A DNA stretch of 64,000 bases from Gymnorhina tibicen (taxonomy: Eukaryota > Chordata > Aves > Passeriformes > Artamidae): contig VXAZ01002273.1 of assembly GCA_013399875.1 (NCBI GenBank), positions 18,798-82,797 of the forward strand. The letters are read 5' to 3'. The notes under the pieces are model-generated. The model did no database searches, was not told the origin of the DNA, and saw only the letters and a program-made list of their open reading frames with translations. Below are positions 1-13,589 of the stretch, one piece after another; the stretch's first letter is position 1, and each line of letters opens with the position of its first letter. The translations under genes and the position numbers were made by a program.

Positions 1-765
1 TTTTTTTTAAGCAAATATACAACAGTACTATTCAGTTTTCATGGAAGAACAACAGAATTTTAACTTTGCTCAAGAAGAATCCTATGCAATGCTTCTGATT
101 CTTTAGAACTATAGGACATTTATATTATAGTTTAACAAGTCCTTCTTTTTCTTCCCAAATAGGTGGAGACTTTTCAGAGTATGACTCAAAGGTTTAGATA
201 GAAGTGTGGAAAAAAATTGCCTCTATTCAGTTTTAAAATCTGTTTTGACATTTATTTTAGCCATATCTGGATTTTGGTGCATCTTTCTCAGAGCTGATGA
301 TCTTTCCAACAGCTGTGGGTGTCCTTGGACATACACCAGTAGGAATTTACTCACCATATGCCAGCCTAGTAAGACAATGTAGTGTGTAAATATATGCCAA
401 GCCATCTGCACTAAACTACCAATAAAATACATATTTTAGCATGTAAAGCAAATTGTTATTATTGCTATACTTTTATTATGTTCTTTGCATAAGGTGTCCT
501 TCACTTAAACATCTCTTTAGAAAACATGTAATTATCCTAAAAAGACTAACTTGTTTAAGAGACAAGTTACATTACTGCATTTTGTAAAACGTTCTTTCAA
601 GGGTTTCATTGTAATTATGAAAATTTACTTATTTAGCTTTAAAAATACCAGCCTAAGAATATATCTTATCCGTTATCATGAGATGCCACCACAGAAAGAG
701 GAGACTGCCTAATCTTGATGTCTGTGTTATTCACTATTATTTGACACGATAAATGCAACATCATA
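1..765. other. AT-rich unique sequence, no gene seen
   Basis: I see no repeat edge, exon-like frame with splice sites or RNA gene here. The open frames are short and look like chance. Confidence 0.6.
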
Positions 766-815
766 ATGTGCTCTTACATCCACAGAATGGATGTGCTCTT
801 ACATCCACAGAATGG
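766..815. repeat. Perfect 25-bp tandem duplication
   Basis: A 25-bp unit beginning atgtgctcttacatcc occurs twice in direct succession (766-790 and 791-815) with no mismatch. This looks like a recent slippage or short duplication event and may vary in copy number between individuals. Confidence 0.9.
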
Positions 816-950
816 TCTATTTTCTGAGTGAAACTCTCCTGACTTCTAAAAACCATTGCAGATATTTCTGATTCTATAAGTCAGTGGTCTCAAGATTTTT
901 TGATCACACATTCCATTAGTAAAAATTTTCTGAGCACCCCAAATATTCAT

Positions 951-1010
951 GTATCTATATATATATATTTATATATAAGTTTATATATTTATTAATAAAT
1001 TATAGACATT
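951..1010. repeat. TA-rich low-complexity tract
   Basis: Imperfect run of alternating T and A broken by short TTTA and AAT stretches. It lies just upstream of the longer TA microsatellite at 1,116-1,211. Confidence 0.7.
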
Positions 1011-1113
1011 TGCTACTGAAGTTTTAATATTTTCTTTTCACACTTTACTAGACTGTCTTGTGCATTTCCATCATGCATGTCCTTTTGGAGACCACTGCTC
1101 TAAATAATTGAGT

Positions 1114-1115
<2 letters not shown>

Positions 1116-1157
<42 letters not shown>

Positions 1158-1211
1158 GGTACATATATATGTATACATATACATATATGTACGCACATGT
1201 GTATGTATGTG
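1116..1211. repeat. Compound TA / TACA microsatellite
   Basis: It starts with tacatacatacat, then an uninterrupted TA run to about 1,154, then mixed acatatatatgtatacata and a GTATGTATGT end. Long open frames on both strands here are a by-product of the two-base repeat (alternating Ile/Tyr codons) and are not genes. Confidence 0.9.
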
Positions 1212-4200
1212 GCTACAAAACAAAAAAATATATTTTTTACAGAAAGATCATTAAGTACTCTAATAGTTATCTTTTTTTCATAAATATTGGGTATATAGAC
1301 CCACAATATGGTGATAAACCAATCAACCACTGGGAGCACAACCTACAGACAAACATGAGGGATCCCACTGAGATGGAAATAAGGAAGCAGCATAACTGGA
1401 GCAAGTCCATGCAACTTCTCAACCACCTAAGGAAAAAGAACTGTCATTGCTTCAGCTAGAGAAATAATTTGTCAGCCAAACTGTTTTCAAGTCAGCATGC
1501 ATTATTTTAATATCAAGTATAAACAGGCTTTGCAGTATTAACATTAACATTTATCCACAGCTGAATTTGTTAGGAAAGTCAATAATCCCAGTATCCTCAT
1601 CTGGTGTGTAGGATAAAATAAGCCTGTTAGCACTCATCTTCCAGTACATGGAAAGGAAAAGTTTTCTTTGCTACAGCTGAGAAACAAAGACCTAACACTG
1701 GGTAAAGATAATATCCAGCTATAAAATATAACTATTACTTCACATGGTTCTCAGTGTCTGGTATTACAAAGCTCTTCAAGGCAGCAAATAAGCAGAAGAA
1801 ATATAAAGAGAAGACTCTAATTACACTTAAGAACAAAAAATGTCAACAACCAGGACCAAGTTCCTTCAGAGGCATGTTCGTTTCCCAAAAAAGGTATATG
1901 CTTAACAATCACCTCCAGAAAAGAGACTTCCTCACCTCCTTTATTAGAGACCTCCCAGAGGTAATTGATTATCCCATCCCTCAGCACCCTTTGCAGGCAA
2001 CTGCCCAAAAGATGATCCCCCCCCATGACTGTCAAATGAATCACACCTGATGCTGGCTGTGTTTTGTCACAATTTGTGGGAGAGGGTGAAAAAGAGAATA
2101 AAAAGAGAGGGATCTGCATTAGGCCTTTTCTGCACAATCAGCTATTCTGAACTACTAAAGGGGATCAACATGAAAACACAGATCAGCAGAAGAAAGGTAA
2201 AAGATATTCTGTTCTCTTTGCTTTGCAGCAAAGTATCTGAAGTGTACTCATGGGTAAAAAGGCAAAGGTAAGTCTCATCTGTGCTTTGCTTGCAGTCTTG
2301 TGTCCTCCTTCTTTTTCTTTTGTCAGACTGTTCCAGGAAAAGGGAATCCACTAAAAGTATAACTCAGATATTGCATTTATAAGGGGACCTTTGAAATACA
2401 TAGGAATAAATCATTATTTTAGGCATTCACAGAAGGAAAAGAAAAATGGTCACTCTTTTCCTTAAAAAATACCTTTTATGTTCCAGTTAAATATAAAAGG
2501 ACTGACTATAATGGCAAGAATTTAATTCTCTTTCACAGTATGCTATGCTTCCAGATTTACAAATTTTAATTAAAAAAAAAGAAGAAAAAATTGTACAATT
2601 GTTTTTTCACACTTGGCTTTAAGGGACTATTTTATGATGAAGTAATAATCAGGATATTACATTACAAACAATGTAAAAGAAGGCAGTAAAATAAGTGAAA
2701 GAAAATACCTACAGAAAAACCTCATTGCTCAATATAATATTTATATTGACTTCAATAATAGTATCAAAACCTACTTTTTTCTATTTTTTTCTGTCTCCTG
2801 AAAATATTTATAAAATGTGTTTGAAAAGAAATTACTGAACAAACATGTAGAAGTAAGCGTCAATAAACTACTGGACCAAATGAGCACTTGGTAGTGTGTT
2901 TTTTTAGGTAATTAAACTTCAAACTAGTTTGGGTTCTAGAAAAGAATCTTTTAGTACTTGAAAAAAATATTTCAGTTCTTTACCAGTAGAAGTGTGCTTT
3001 ACTCTTGGAATTTTATTCCTGAAACGGTTTTCAATTTCTTTTTGTAAGAGATCAGATATATAGGGAAAGAAAAAGCGTTTTCCATACTTATAAAAGTTCT
3101 TAATTTATTTAAATTTTACTACTGATAACCTTGATACATCTTGGCAAACTCTATATCTGTAATGTTTTAAATAACCTTTTTTAGCTCAGTATCACATTGG
3201 GTATATTTGAGTGTGGTTATTGCAAATAACATAGTCTCTCAGCAAGGCATAAATTTGTAGAACTTTTCTATATATTTTTCATGTGGCTACAATTTTGAGT
3301 TTTATTAAAATAACCTCAGGCTTTTTCTAGGTTTCAGTGGTTCAGAGGAGTTCTACATATGAAATGATTCAGAAAAAGATTAATTTTTTTTTAAAAAAGG
3401 AGTTGCCTAGAAATTAAGAATTCCTGCAGTATACTGGAAATAGATGGGGAAAAGACCCCACCACAAACCCATTCTTTCAGTGTGTACTCCTTATGTATGT
3501 ACAAATAAATGAGTAGGAATTTTAATAGGGTGTTTGCTGAAATCTCTACTTCCCTGATTAAAACTCTTAAGTGTATTGCAACTGTATTTTTACAGGCACT
3601 GTGTTGGATCCACTAAATCAGATTTCTGCATATCACAGTACATATTATCCGTACTATGACATTCTTCCTAAAGGTGCCATTTTTTTTTCACGTATTTCAG
3701 TATAGTACAAATATATTTGTTTCCAATATTTTAGTGAGTTGGCTGTCATATTATACACAGTATTAAAGACAAATGGAGGAGGAAGAAGAGGACCCCTTTT
3801 AAATATCTGATATTTTGTGTCTGATTTCAACTCAATGAAACTGTCTTCTTAATCTTCATGTCACTCTCTTGCAGTTTCCAGAAAAAGCATGTCTTGGCTA
3901 GGTTCTGTTTTCAGAAATGTGCTTCAATTAAAACAAACAGAACCAAAAACCCCAGAACTATATAGGCCCCCAGTATGCACTGTATCTCATTTTTTTATAA
4001 TTTCCATAACACTTACTGAAGTGTTGGGTAAAAGAACATACTATGCTGTTTTTTCACAGTTAAACAAAAAGTTAAGTCTGCAGTTTTGCAAGCACACAGT
4101 TCAAAGAAGTAATGCCTTTAACTCAATGTCTTGTTTTTTAACTTGTACTGTGTCCATGTATGTGCCCGTGTCTTCTCACATTAAAGTAATGTGGTGAGAT

Positions 4201-4573
4201 TTTTCTCAGTAATATGAATTGTTTTGCACTGGGTGCAAAAAGTCACATTCTTCTGGCACATTATAAGAAAATTTAATTTACTTCTTCCCAAATTGGTTAT
4301 TTAAGGAGTGGGTGGCAGAGAAAGCAGGCTAATGACTGGTTTTGCCCTGACAGCTGTGTGCCAGTCCTTAGGCTCTTCAGAGGTGAAGGAAAAGAGGAGC
4401 ACTCATCAAGATCAAACACATTTCTTTAGAGTGGGAGCCAGTTCTAAAATTTAAGTTAGAGAGAAATATGTAGTTAATGTAGCATAAATCCAGAGTGAGA
4501 GTTTTCTGAGAGGAACCTGAACCCTTTTTAGTGAGAGAGAATCAGTGACAGAGCCCTCTTCCCCTCCCTCAAG
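1212..4573. other. AT-rich sequence without recognisable feature
   Basis: About 3.4 kb in which I find no recognisable repeat or coding exon. The open frames near 1,754-2,271 overlap each other on both strands, carry no convincing splice context and resemble nothing I know. Confidence 0.5.
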
Positions 4574-4622
4574 ATATCACAGAATAAATAAGTTGGAAAA
4601 GACCTGTGAGATCATAGAGTTC
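4574..4622 (-). mobile_element. CR1 LINE 3'-end remnant
   Basis: Read on the plus strand, tcacagaataaataagttgg followed by aaaagacctgtgagatcatagag is the reverse complement of the CR1 3' terminus, which ends in short ATTCTRTGA-type repeats. The element therefore lies on the minus strand. Only about 50 bp is recognisable; the sequence further right has diverged beyond recognition. CR1 copies usually lack target duplications, so the far edge cannot be set. Confidence 0.6.
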
Positions 4623-6959
4623 AGACTTTGAAAGATGGAAACTGGTGCTGCATACTGGACAAAGTAAGATGTTGGAGAAGGAACTGTACTTCACATGGTA
4701 AATTTGAGTGGACATAGAATGTGGAGATAAGGAAAGGACCTCTGTTAGCATTGAGTCTAGTGTCAGGCTACAGATTTATTTTCAAACCTTTAGTTTTCTT
4801 CTGTCTGGATTATCTGTCCTTTGTCATTCTTTTTAACAAGTTTTCCTGTTGTGGTTTATTTAATTTCCCAATAAAACATTATTTAAAGTGATGGGAAGTC
4901 TAATACAATTTTCTTTCTCCAAGTGATATCTGTTAGAAAAGGAAGCTTGGAAAAAGAATTAAAGGTTTGGAAACCCTCAGCCTTTGTTTTATTTCCCTGT
5001 AAAATAAATATCACTAGATTTAAAGGCTGATATTTCCACAATTATTTCTGTCACACTGAGATTTTTAAAAGCACTGATTTATTATCTAAGCAGAGAGAGA
5101 CAACTGTTGTTAAAGATCTAAGTTGTCTCACTGATCACATTTGGAATTGGAAACCCTTTTCTGCAGCAAGGCACAATTTTTTAACATCTAACTTGCCTCA
5201 CTGGTCACATTTGAAAACTCCTTCTGTCTGTGCTGACTCTATTGCCTTCCTTGTAAATAATTTTTTGGCTCCCTTGAAATTGCTCAGCTTGTCTGCATTC
5301 TCTATGGAGTTCTCTGGAATTGAACTAGACCCTTCCTTACCCTCCTCTCTGCTACCCCCCTCCCCCATTTTAATTAAAATGCTGAAGTAAGAAGTAACTC
5401 TCTTTTTACTTCCAATTCAGCTCCTGCCTTTGACTGTTTATGTAGCTGACTTGAAAAAGTTAATGAACACTCTAATAGCAGATGCAGAACAAGGCATATG
5501 GTGAAGATTAACCGAGAGAAAGTGACATTCTAACTCTCTCTTTCACCCTGAGCAGGAGAAAGGTGAAAATCATGACGTCCACAGTTGCAGAGGATCACCC
5601 AGCTGCCTACAAAGCAGGGAGTGCTAGAGCGTGGAAGTGTAAATCGATAATATCTGTCATTGCACTTTATCTGCTGTAACAGGGGAAGGTTTCTGTGTAT
5701 CTTATTAACTGTAAACAACAAGCCAATATTGCAGGGGCATTGGGCATGCTGCTTGTGCTAAGAATCCCTCTGAATTTCCATAATATTCCATCTCTTATTA
5801 CTTGCTTACAGCTTAGATTTGAAACTTTACTGTGAGCTGTAAATTAACATAAATGTTGCATTGCTCACTTTACAAGTTTTTCTTCTTTTTTTTTTTGATA
5901 CATAAATTATGGATGAACTATTATTCATTTTATACAATCTTATCTCTAAATACCTTAGGTCCAGAAAGATGCCAGATTCATAAGATTACACATTTCTGGA
6001 TGAGAATTTTTCTCCCTTTCTCAGAAAATAAAACGTACCAGTGTATCTTTAAGATATTTCTCTAAAATATACCTAATTTAAATATAGCAAGACACAGTTC
6101 TGCTTTCATTTGATTTTTTGTTTGTTTGTTGTTATTGCTGGGTTTTTTTTGTTATGAGAATGTGAGCCAGACCAAAAATTCAGTGCTACAATGACATTAG
6201 TGACACAAAGCAGGTGTCCAGGATGGTGTAAGGCAAATGGGGTCTTCTGATTAACTGGTATCAGTGGACCTATTCTTCATATTTTTTTCAGCTTTGCCTC
6301 ATATTTTGTCTTTCTAGTCTTCTATGAATGCAAGTTTTGTAATTATAATTTTTTGATAAATTATTTTTAATTTTTTGTTATGGTTTTCTTTCCTTTTTTA
6401 TATTTCTGTTCATAGACTACGCCTCTTATAACTTATTAGAGAACTTTATAATACCTCCATCATATGTGACCTGTAGACATCAATATTGTCTCTGGGGAAA
6501 AACAGGGAGTTAATGGTTCCTTGTTGACTTTGTCTGTCCAGCAATACATAACTTGTATCATGATAAATATTAAAAGCCTGTATGGTAATAGTGAATTAAA
6601 TTTAAAATAAAATTCCAAAATGATAGAATAAACCATTACACAAAGTGGCTAGATACTTTTTTTTTTTTTAGTATTCATTTGCTAAACTTTAGAAGATCCT
6701 TAAAGTGGGATTTTCTCTTGTTAATGTCAAAGCTAGTTGTCTGGAATATACTCTAATGAAGAGAGGATTTGGGTTACAAAAAGAGTGTGAAACAGCATGT
6801 AAGTGTGCAATACTGCAGCTGGAAAACTTTTATTTTTCTTTTTTTTTTTTAAGTTTAAACACATCTGGGCAATAAAATGCCTTTGAAATATGACAATAGT
6901 GTCCTGCAATTTAGTTCTTTGCCTCCAAACTAATTTCTATACCACACAATGTGAGTAAA
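4623..6959. other. AT-rich sequence, no feature recognised
   Basis: Unique-looking sequence with several T runs (near 5,888, 6,140 and 6,660). I see no repeat boundary or exon in it. Confidence 0.5.
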
Positions 6960-7110
6960 ATGGAAGCAGGCTTGCTATTACCTTTGCTATTTGTTCTGAT
7001 ACTAATCAATGAAATCACAGCGGAGAATCTCATGTCCAGGACTTGCAAAAGAAATTATTTTCAGGACACTGAACAATTTCAGATACCTACTTTAGCTGTG
7101 CAGTACAGAA
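6960..7110 (+). other. Speculative first coding exon with signal-peptide-like start
   Basis: An ATG in favourable context (A at -3, G at +4) opens a 50-codon frame whose first residues, MEAGLLLPLLFVLILINEIT, look like a cleavable secretory signal: short N-terminus, Leu/Ile/Val core, then polar residues. Codon 50 is followed by one base and then gtgaga, a good splice donor, so the exon would end in phase 1. Across about 380 bp a possible second exon begins in the compatible phase (7,488-7,586). I do not recognise the protein and see no promoter. AT-rich DNA gives such hydrophobic frames by chance, so confidence is low. Confidence 0.15.
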
Positions 7111-7487
7111 GTGAGATCCTTCCTAAAAGACAGTGTTTTGTTATATTCTATTTGTCCAGAGTAGTGTTATCAATGCCAACAGATGGACATATGCAATGTG
7201 TATTTCAAATATATTTATTTTACTGACATTAAGAGCAAAAAGATAAACTAGATTTCAAGAAAGTCAGTAGTTGAAAAACTGGGACATAACTCTACAAATG
7301 CTTGGCATCTGAAAAAAAATTTCTTGCTGAGCAATTTAAAATTTGTTTTGCACTGACACTTTGTAGAGCAAAAGTCATGTTCTCATTTGCCACTTGATTT
7401 TATTATATGCCTATCTTAAAATAACGGAGGGTTTTTTTAAATTCAAGTTTAAAAATAATTTCAAAATGAGCAGCTCTCTGACTGCAG

Positions 7488-7586
7488 AGGTTGTAGATGA
7501 CATAGATCATGATACCAGCATGATGGCTGATCAAGCAAATGCAAGAATGGCAGCTAATAATGAAGTTTATATTTTAATTATCAGGT
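7488..7586 (+). other. Speculative second exon
   Basis: After tctctgactgcag, a plausible acceptor with a weak pyrimidine tract, an open frame runs through VVDDIDHDTSMMADQANARM to atcag|gttata, a weak donor. The residues are polar and acidic, unlike the hydrophobic frames typical of this AT-rich DNA, and the phase fits the candidate exon at 6,960-7,110. No family was recognised. It may be coincidence. Confidence 0.1.
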
Positions 7587-8583
7587 TATAGTAATAAAAT
7601 TAATTCTTAAAAGAAAACAAAGTAGTGCAGATATATTAATTGCATCAGTCATCACAATGTTTAGCAATGTGTGCAACATTTCTAAGCATAGATGACCAGC
7701 CTACCAGACTCTTGTCTTTCCACAGCCATAAGCTAGGACTCTGACTCTCCCTAGCATCTTGCTCCTTTGACCAGTGGAATACAGGAAGGTACAAATAATT
7801 GAAGAGAAACCAGATGCAGGGTTCTGCTTTGCTCCTTACAAACCTGGTAAGCAGACAAGGAAATACTTAACTAAATGACAATACTGTGGTACTGGCATCT
7901 GTCTTAGGTGATTGAATACAGCACTCCTGAATTTTCACTTCGTATTCAGGAAATAGGTAATTACCTGTAAAATTACATGCACTGTTTACCTTTGGAGAGA
8001 AAAGCTAAGTCAAAGGCAATTGCTTGGAAGAAAGCCAAAATCTGCAAATCAGGTGGTAGCTTTCAATTACAAGTACTTTAGTAACAGACATTGCTAATTT
8101 CTGTTCTAAATTTCAGCTACTTGGTCTATTGAATGCTGAATATTTGTGAACTAATTCCAAAGTTTTAAGCTACATCGAATAGCAGGGATTTTCATTGTTT
8201 TAATTTACACAAGTGAAGGTCATTTAGGTCATTTTGCCAACTCAATAACCGCTTCATCTTTCATGCTACTAAAATATATGGACTTTTTTCTTCTCCCTCT
8301 AATATCTTCAGTCTCTGTACAAAAATGGATTCACTTTGTACTCATTTTTCCCCCAAAGGGAAATTTGTTTTCACACTCACCTACCTTGGCCTGCTGCTCA
8401 CATTTCTTTTGATGCAGTGATAGTCTGATATTTTGATATATTATGAGAGCAGAGATATTTCTGTTCCATTCATCTTTTTAAATTTTCAAGGCTTACATAA
8501 TTTCAGTGGAACTATGGACACTGAGAAGATTCTATTTGGTTTACTAGACTGAAGTTGTAATTGTGTGATTGGCTTTTGTTTTT
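7587..8583. other. No feature recognised
   Basis: AT-rich unique-looking sequence between the speculative exon and a CR1 remnant. Confidence 0.5.
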
Positions 8584-8618
8584 CATAGAATCATAGAATG
8601 TTAAGGGGTTGGAATGGA
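8584..8618 (-). mobile_element. Short CR1 3' terminus
   Basis: catagaatcatagaatg followed by ttaaggggttggaatgg is the reverse complement of a CR1 3' end (terminal octamer-type repeat plus the conserved stretch before it). Only 35 bp remain, so this is either a heavily 5'-truncated insertion or one eroded by deletion. Confidence 0.7.
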
Positions 8619-11600
8619 ATGGAAACAAATTTTGTTACCTGAGAAGAGCATGGTAAACCTTCAATTTGAAAATGTGTACAGAGATATTTTCTGTCTTATG
8701 TCCTGGAGAAGAATATATAGTCCAGTGAGAGGTGAAGAAGAGGTCTAATAAACATCAAGATGTTTGCTGTGGTGTCTTCATCAAGCAGACAGGAAAAGTA
8801 AATAGACTTGTCATTTCTTCATTAATTAAATAAGATGGGACATCCCTTTTCCCTCACAAACACCCTGGTTTAAGCTGCTTTATTACCATAGCCCAACTCA
8901 AAGTCATTGTTACAGAAAATGCTGCTGTGACGGGACCAGATATACCAAGAAAAGATACTGGAAAAGGATACTGGATACTGGTGAAAAATTTCTTATACAA
9001 CCATCCCTACTTGTCTTTGCTTTCCACCAGGACTATTCACAATCTAAGAAAACTCATGAGAGTATTCATGGGTTTGCTGTTATCTTGCAAAGACAGACAA
9101 GTAACGTATTGAAAACCTTCCTCAGTGTATTGCAACACAGAAAAATTGCTTGAGTATTTTTCATGGAAACTGGAATTGTACTACAAACACTTGGTAAGTA
9201 TTTTATAGTTATTTCAGGTTTCTTTGCTAAAAGAAACGTGATGATGGATAGGTACATGATACAAAATTTGAGTAGACTGTCAGAGGTTAAAAGGAACACT
9301 GGAGTCAACAAAATTCTTTTGCTGGCCATTTATGTAATTGTGAAAAAGAGGAATGGGCTTCAGTTTTTTTCTGAGAGCTAGGAACTCCTCTGAAACTTAA
9401 TTCTGCTGCAATATCTTTGTTTTGTCTGGCTTGACCTCACCAAGAAAAAAACCCAAAACAAAATAGACAAATACCCCAAACAAACAAAAACCAAACCAAC
9501 CAAATAAAAAACTAAGAAAGAAAAAGCCACTTTCCAAGGAACTTGATGTGAAGCATAGACTGCAGCACAGTGTCTGGTAGTGTAAAATAAAAGAAGATTC
9601 CATTCTTCAGTGTTTCAGAAAGCATTTGTGCTAAGAACCAATACTTTTTAAGCAAGGATTAGGACCTGTGCCATTTGAGAAGATTAACTGGAAAGAATAC
9701 CCCATCATAAATCTGAGTTTAAAGTTAAACCCCAGGAAAGGACATTTTCAGTGATAGAAAGGAAGGGGTTGGTCATAAAATGGACTATTGAATTACTTTC
9801 CTAGCACTTTGTAAATTCACACTGGTTATATAACACGCACCCTTAAGCACTTAAGAACCATGAAGATAAAATCATGGTCTTTGCTTGCCAAATCTAACAT
9901 AAATCAGGAAAAGCCCTGCAGACTTTTTTCAAAGCTTCAGGAGAAAAGTAAGATGTAATGGAATTTTCCAGTCTTTACACTGGAGTCAGCAGGGGCTTAA
10001 TCTCATTGGCCTGAGGTACTGAATGAACTATTCCTCATGGACATGTGATGCATGGGAGAACTTCAGAACATATGTGAGGATGCAAGGAAGGTTCTTGGCC
10101 TTTTGGTCAAAAGATTGAATTTTTACTGTTTTGATGTCTCAATAGCGGCTGACATCAAGCCAATGCTTAGTAATTAAAACTGACTCAACGTGAATAAGAA
10201 GAGCAGAACTCTGTGAGCTTAGTCATTTGGAAAATGAAGAATGTTCTCTCCACAAATTGTAGGCACACATACTACATAATTATCATCTTCCTGCCATTAC
10301 AGGATTGTTCCAAAGAGTACATTTTCTAGAGCAGTGCTTAATCTGTTCTAAAACCATGAGCAATGGTTCTTCTACAGCCTACAACAGTAGTTTTCTGTGT
10401 CAGAAATAAATGTGCTTACATTGCCTTCTATCACCTTAAACAAATTTCTGCCCTTGAGTCTTAGAAAGAAAACATTCCAAGGCACAAAAGGCTGCCAGGA
10501 ATGCAAGGCACTGAAGGTTACCAGTGCATTCTAAAAGAGCTATCCCCTTGGTTACCTCCTGGTGCTCCTCTTACTTTTGTTCTATCTTAATTCATTAAAT
10601 GCTCCTGTTTTGGTTTTTTTTTCCTCTGAATTTTCCCTCAATTTTCTGTCTCAGGTGATGATCAGAATCAAATACAGTCTGACTAGTGACATGCAAAGTG
10701 ATCACCAATTAGATGTCAAGATATAATATTTTCAGAACATCTTAGATCAAATTTAAAAATGATATTTGAATATAAATTGCAAGTTTCTGTTGTAATTTTT
10801 TCTTTAATGTATGGAGAAAGGAATTTATAACACTTCAGAAGTTGTGTGTGTTTTATAACTTTTTAGAAATAATTGAAGTTGTCTGCCATTTTAAAAAGCA
10901 AGGAAAAGAAACTACAAACAATAAAGAAAAATAATTTGATTTTTTATTCTTTGTACTGATATAACTACCAAAAATAAAAGAGGAAGATTCACTCTGCGGA
11001 TTAATTAAAATTGCCCTTAATAAACATAAATTCACTCTTCGAGAAAATAAAGGACATCCCTTTTAGCTGATACTTTTACGGAGAAGGTGATGTAAATTAT
11101 TAAAAATTTCATTTACTTTTACAACTTTCTAATAAGCTGCTCATTTTGATCTAGAAAAAACATTAGGTAGAAATCAGTTTATATTTGCTGTGGAATTTGA
11201 GGTACCTGGTGTTTTTTTCTGACATAATAGTAAAAATATAGGCTTCATAAGAGCATAAAATGTTCTCTTTTTTATTACAATTTGGTAAAGAAAGGAAGGA
11301 AGAACATTCAATTTGTTTGGTTTGGTTTTGGATAAACAGAGAAATGGAAGAAAATATTTTCCTAATTTGAGAGGTCACGAATTTATCATATGAGGAAAAT
11401 AAACATGACATTCCATTGTGGACAAAACAATTAAAATAAGGGTGATTATACAATCCAGTACAGAAGCTGATATTGCCGTTATACTTCAGGTTGATTCCGT
11501 AGAATTTCGATCTCACCACTCAGGAGGAACTTCAATCACTTGGGTACACTTGATATCCAACGTGATTTGAGATGTACCATCTGTTCTGCCTGGTGCAGGG

Positions 11601-13589
11601 TACAGTTGTTTCAAGTATAGTTTGAGAAGTGGCTCTTTATTCTTTCTTATTCTAAATAAGGATCATGGACCATGGAAACATCTAAATTAAACTTACCAGC
11701 CTAAATGCAAACAGATTGGTCAGTAACCAAACAGTTTTATAGGGAATTTAATGCTATTTTCTATATAGAAGAATACATAGTACCTGGTCTACTCTTTCTT
11801 AAATTCCCAGAACATAGGACAAAAGAGAATTTATTTCTTAAGAACACAAAGAAAGAGACTTTAATAACTTCTCAAAACTTGTGATACAGATATTTTGGCT
11901 TTGTCAATGGAAAATAGTTTACAATGAAATAAAGTACTTCACAAATGGAATGAAACCTCAAAAGTAAGATGGCTTTTCAGACATCAATACTTGAACAACC
12001 ATTATATGCTGTTAATGGTTATGCCATTATATGCTTTCTAATATAACCTGTGTGCAAAATTAAAAGCCTTGAGAACCACCTGGTATAACATATCTTCTTA
12101 AGAGTTAAAGTGGGGGGAAAAAATGCATTTGTTTGTTCTCATTTCTTTGTGGTGTGTTTTTTCCTTTCAACCAGAAGTCAGTCTTTGAAAAATGCCCCCA
12201 GTTTTTGAAACAAATTTTAGGGTTTTATCTAAGTTGGGGGAAATTTTTGTTTGGAAAGAAAGTCTAAAAATGTATGTGATCGTAATAATAGGCAGGATGT
12301 ACGTTCCTTTCTAGCTTTTGAAAGGATGGAAAATATAGGATAATATAGCAAGATTAAACTGTCATTTAAATTGAAGCATTACTATTATCTCCTTAGGGAT
12401 GACTTGTGTGGAAATATGGATTTTCTGCTTTTAACTCTTAAATAAAGTATTATGTTAAAATTGGTTTGCATTTGGAATGATATCTTCAATTTATTTCAAC
12501 CAGAACAGATGGCCTGGAATGATGTTAATGTGAACCTGGCTTTTAAATTGGAACACTGATTGGAATTTCAGCAGTAGACTGATTATTACAAAGAGAATAC
12601 CAGAGAGAAATAGGCAGTGAAGTCTTAAAAGGGAAGTCAGGAATGTAAAATTTAATTCCCCAAATATTATATAAGGTATGATACATAGGCTATTGTTTTC
12701 ATTAAATCCATTACTATCTTTCATCAATAAAAGATTAAACAACATATCAGATAAGAGCTTTCTTCCCTAGTGTTTCAATCATATACTAAAATAAGCAACT
12801 GCTTGTACAGAACAAGCTTTGAGGGACAGTTTGCTGTATATCCTAGAATAGTAGTATCATCAGTATGGCAACAAAATAGAAATTACCATGATGACCATTA
12901 AGCAAGGTACAAATTAAGCAACATGACTTCTGACTACAGTCAAATTCTGGTTATCGACTCGACATCTTTCATGGGACTATAGGATATGTGGTAAATACAC
13001 TTTATGCAAACCCTTTTTTCATTTTTGTAAATTTTCATTCCATAACACAGAATTTATGCAATTTCTGGGGAAATTATTTTTATTTTCGCACTCTTATTTA
13101 CATTAGGCTGCAGTGCATGCCCAGTAGAATGAATAATAAAATGAGTGCATGTAGCAAAAGCTCAAATCTCAGCTTGTCTTCAACTGAGGCAAAATATTAA
13201 TTTCCCCTCAGCCCACTCTTGTAGTAACTTCTATTAAGGCCCCTACTTTTGGACATCAGCTGATTTGACAGCAAGGGCATATACATATATACTTTGCCTA
13301 ACCATAGCCATCAGGTGCCTTCTGAGATTGCACTGAGGCACTGAGTAGGTAGGTCTGTCATGACAGAGATCTCAGAGATCCTGTGTCACATATCCAGCAT
13401 CACATGGACACAGAGCAAGTGATGGCAGATGTGTTCAGGCAGCTGAAATGAGACATTGACTAACAGCGGTACTGGTATCTAGCAATAAAAGGAAAGGGGA
13501 GAGAGGCTAGAATTGTCTTACCTGTGTGTTTCTATCACAAGTTGGAATGCTTGTGCTCTCTGATAAAAGAGAAATAAAAGGGCAATCAA
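8619..13589. other. AT-rich sequence, no gene or clear repeat
   Basis: About 5 kb without a recognisable repeat edge or supported exon. It contains an A/C-rich low-complexity patch (listed separately). The open frame on the minus strand at 11,163-11,519 has no homology that I recognise. The part from about 13,310 on may be an eroded extension of the CR1 that follows, because its base composition and purine-rich style change there. Confidence 0.45.
9439..9519. repeat. A/C-rich low-complexity patch (CAAA-like)
   Basis: The plus strand here is almost entirely A and C, with repeated caaa and ccaa words. It translates on the minus strand into a Phe/Gly/Leu-rich frame that should not be read as a protein. 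Confidence 0.7.

Noticed and set aside
1100..1459. Tyr/Ile-rich open frames on both strands
   Set aside because: They are generated by the TA/TACA microsatellite.
9397..9603. Membrane-protein-like minus-strand frame
   Set aside because: The Phe/Leu/Gly run comes from an A/C-rich low-complexity patch.
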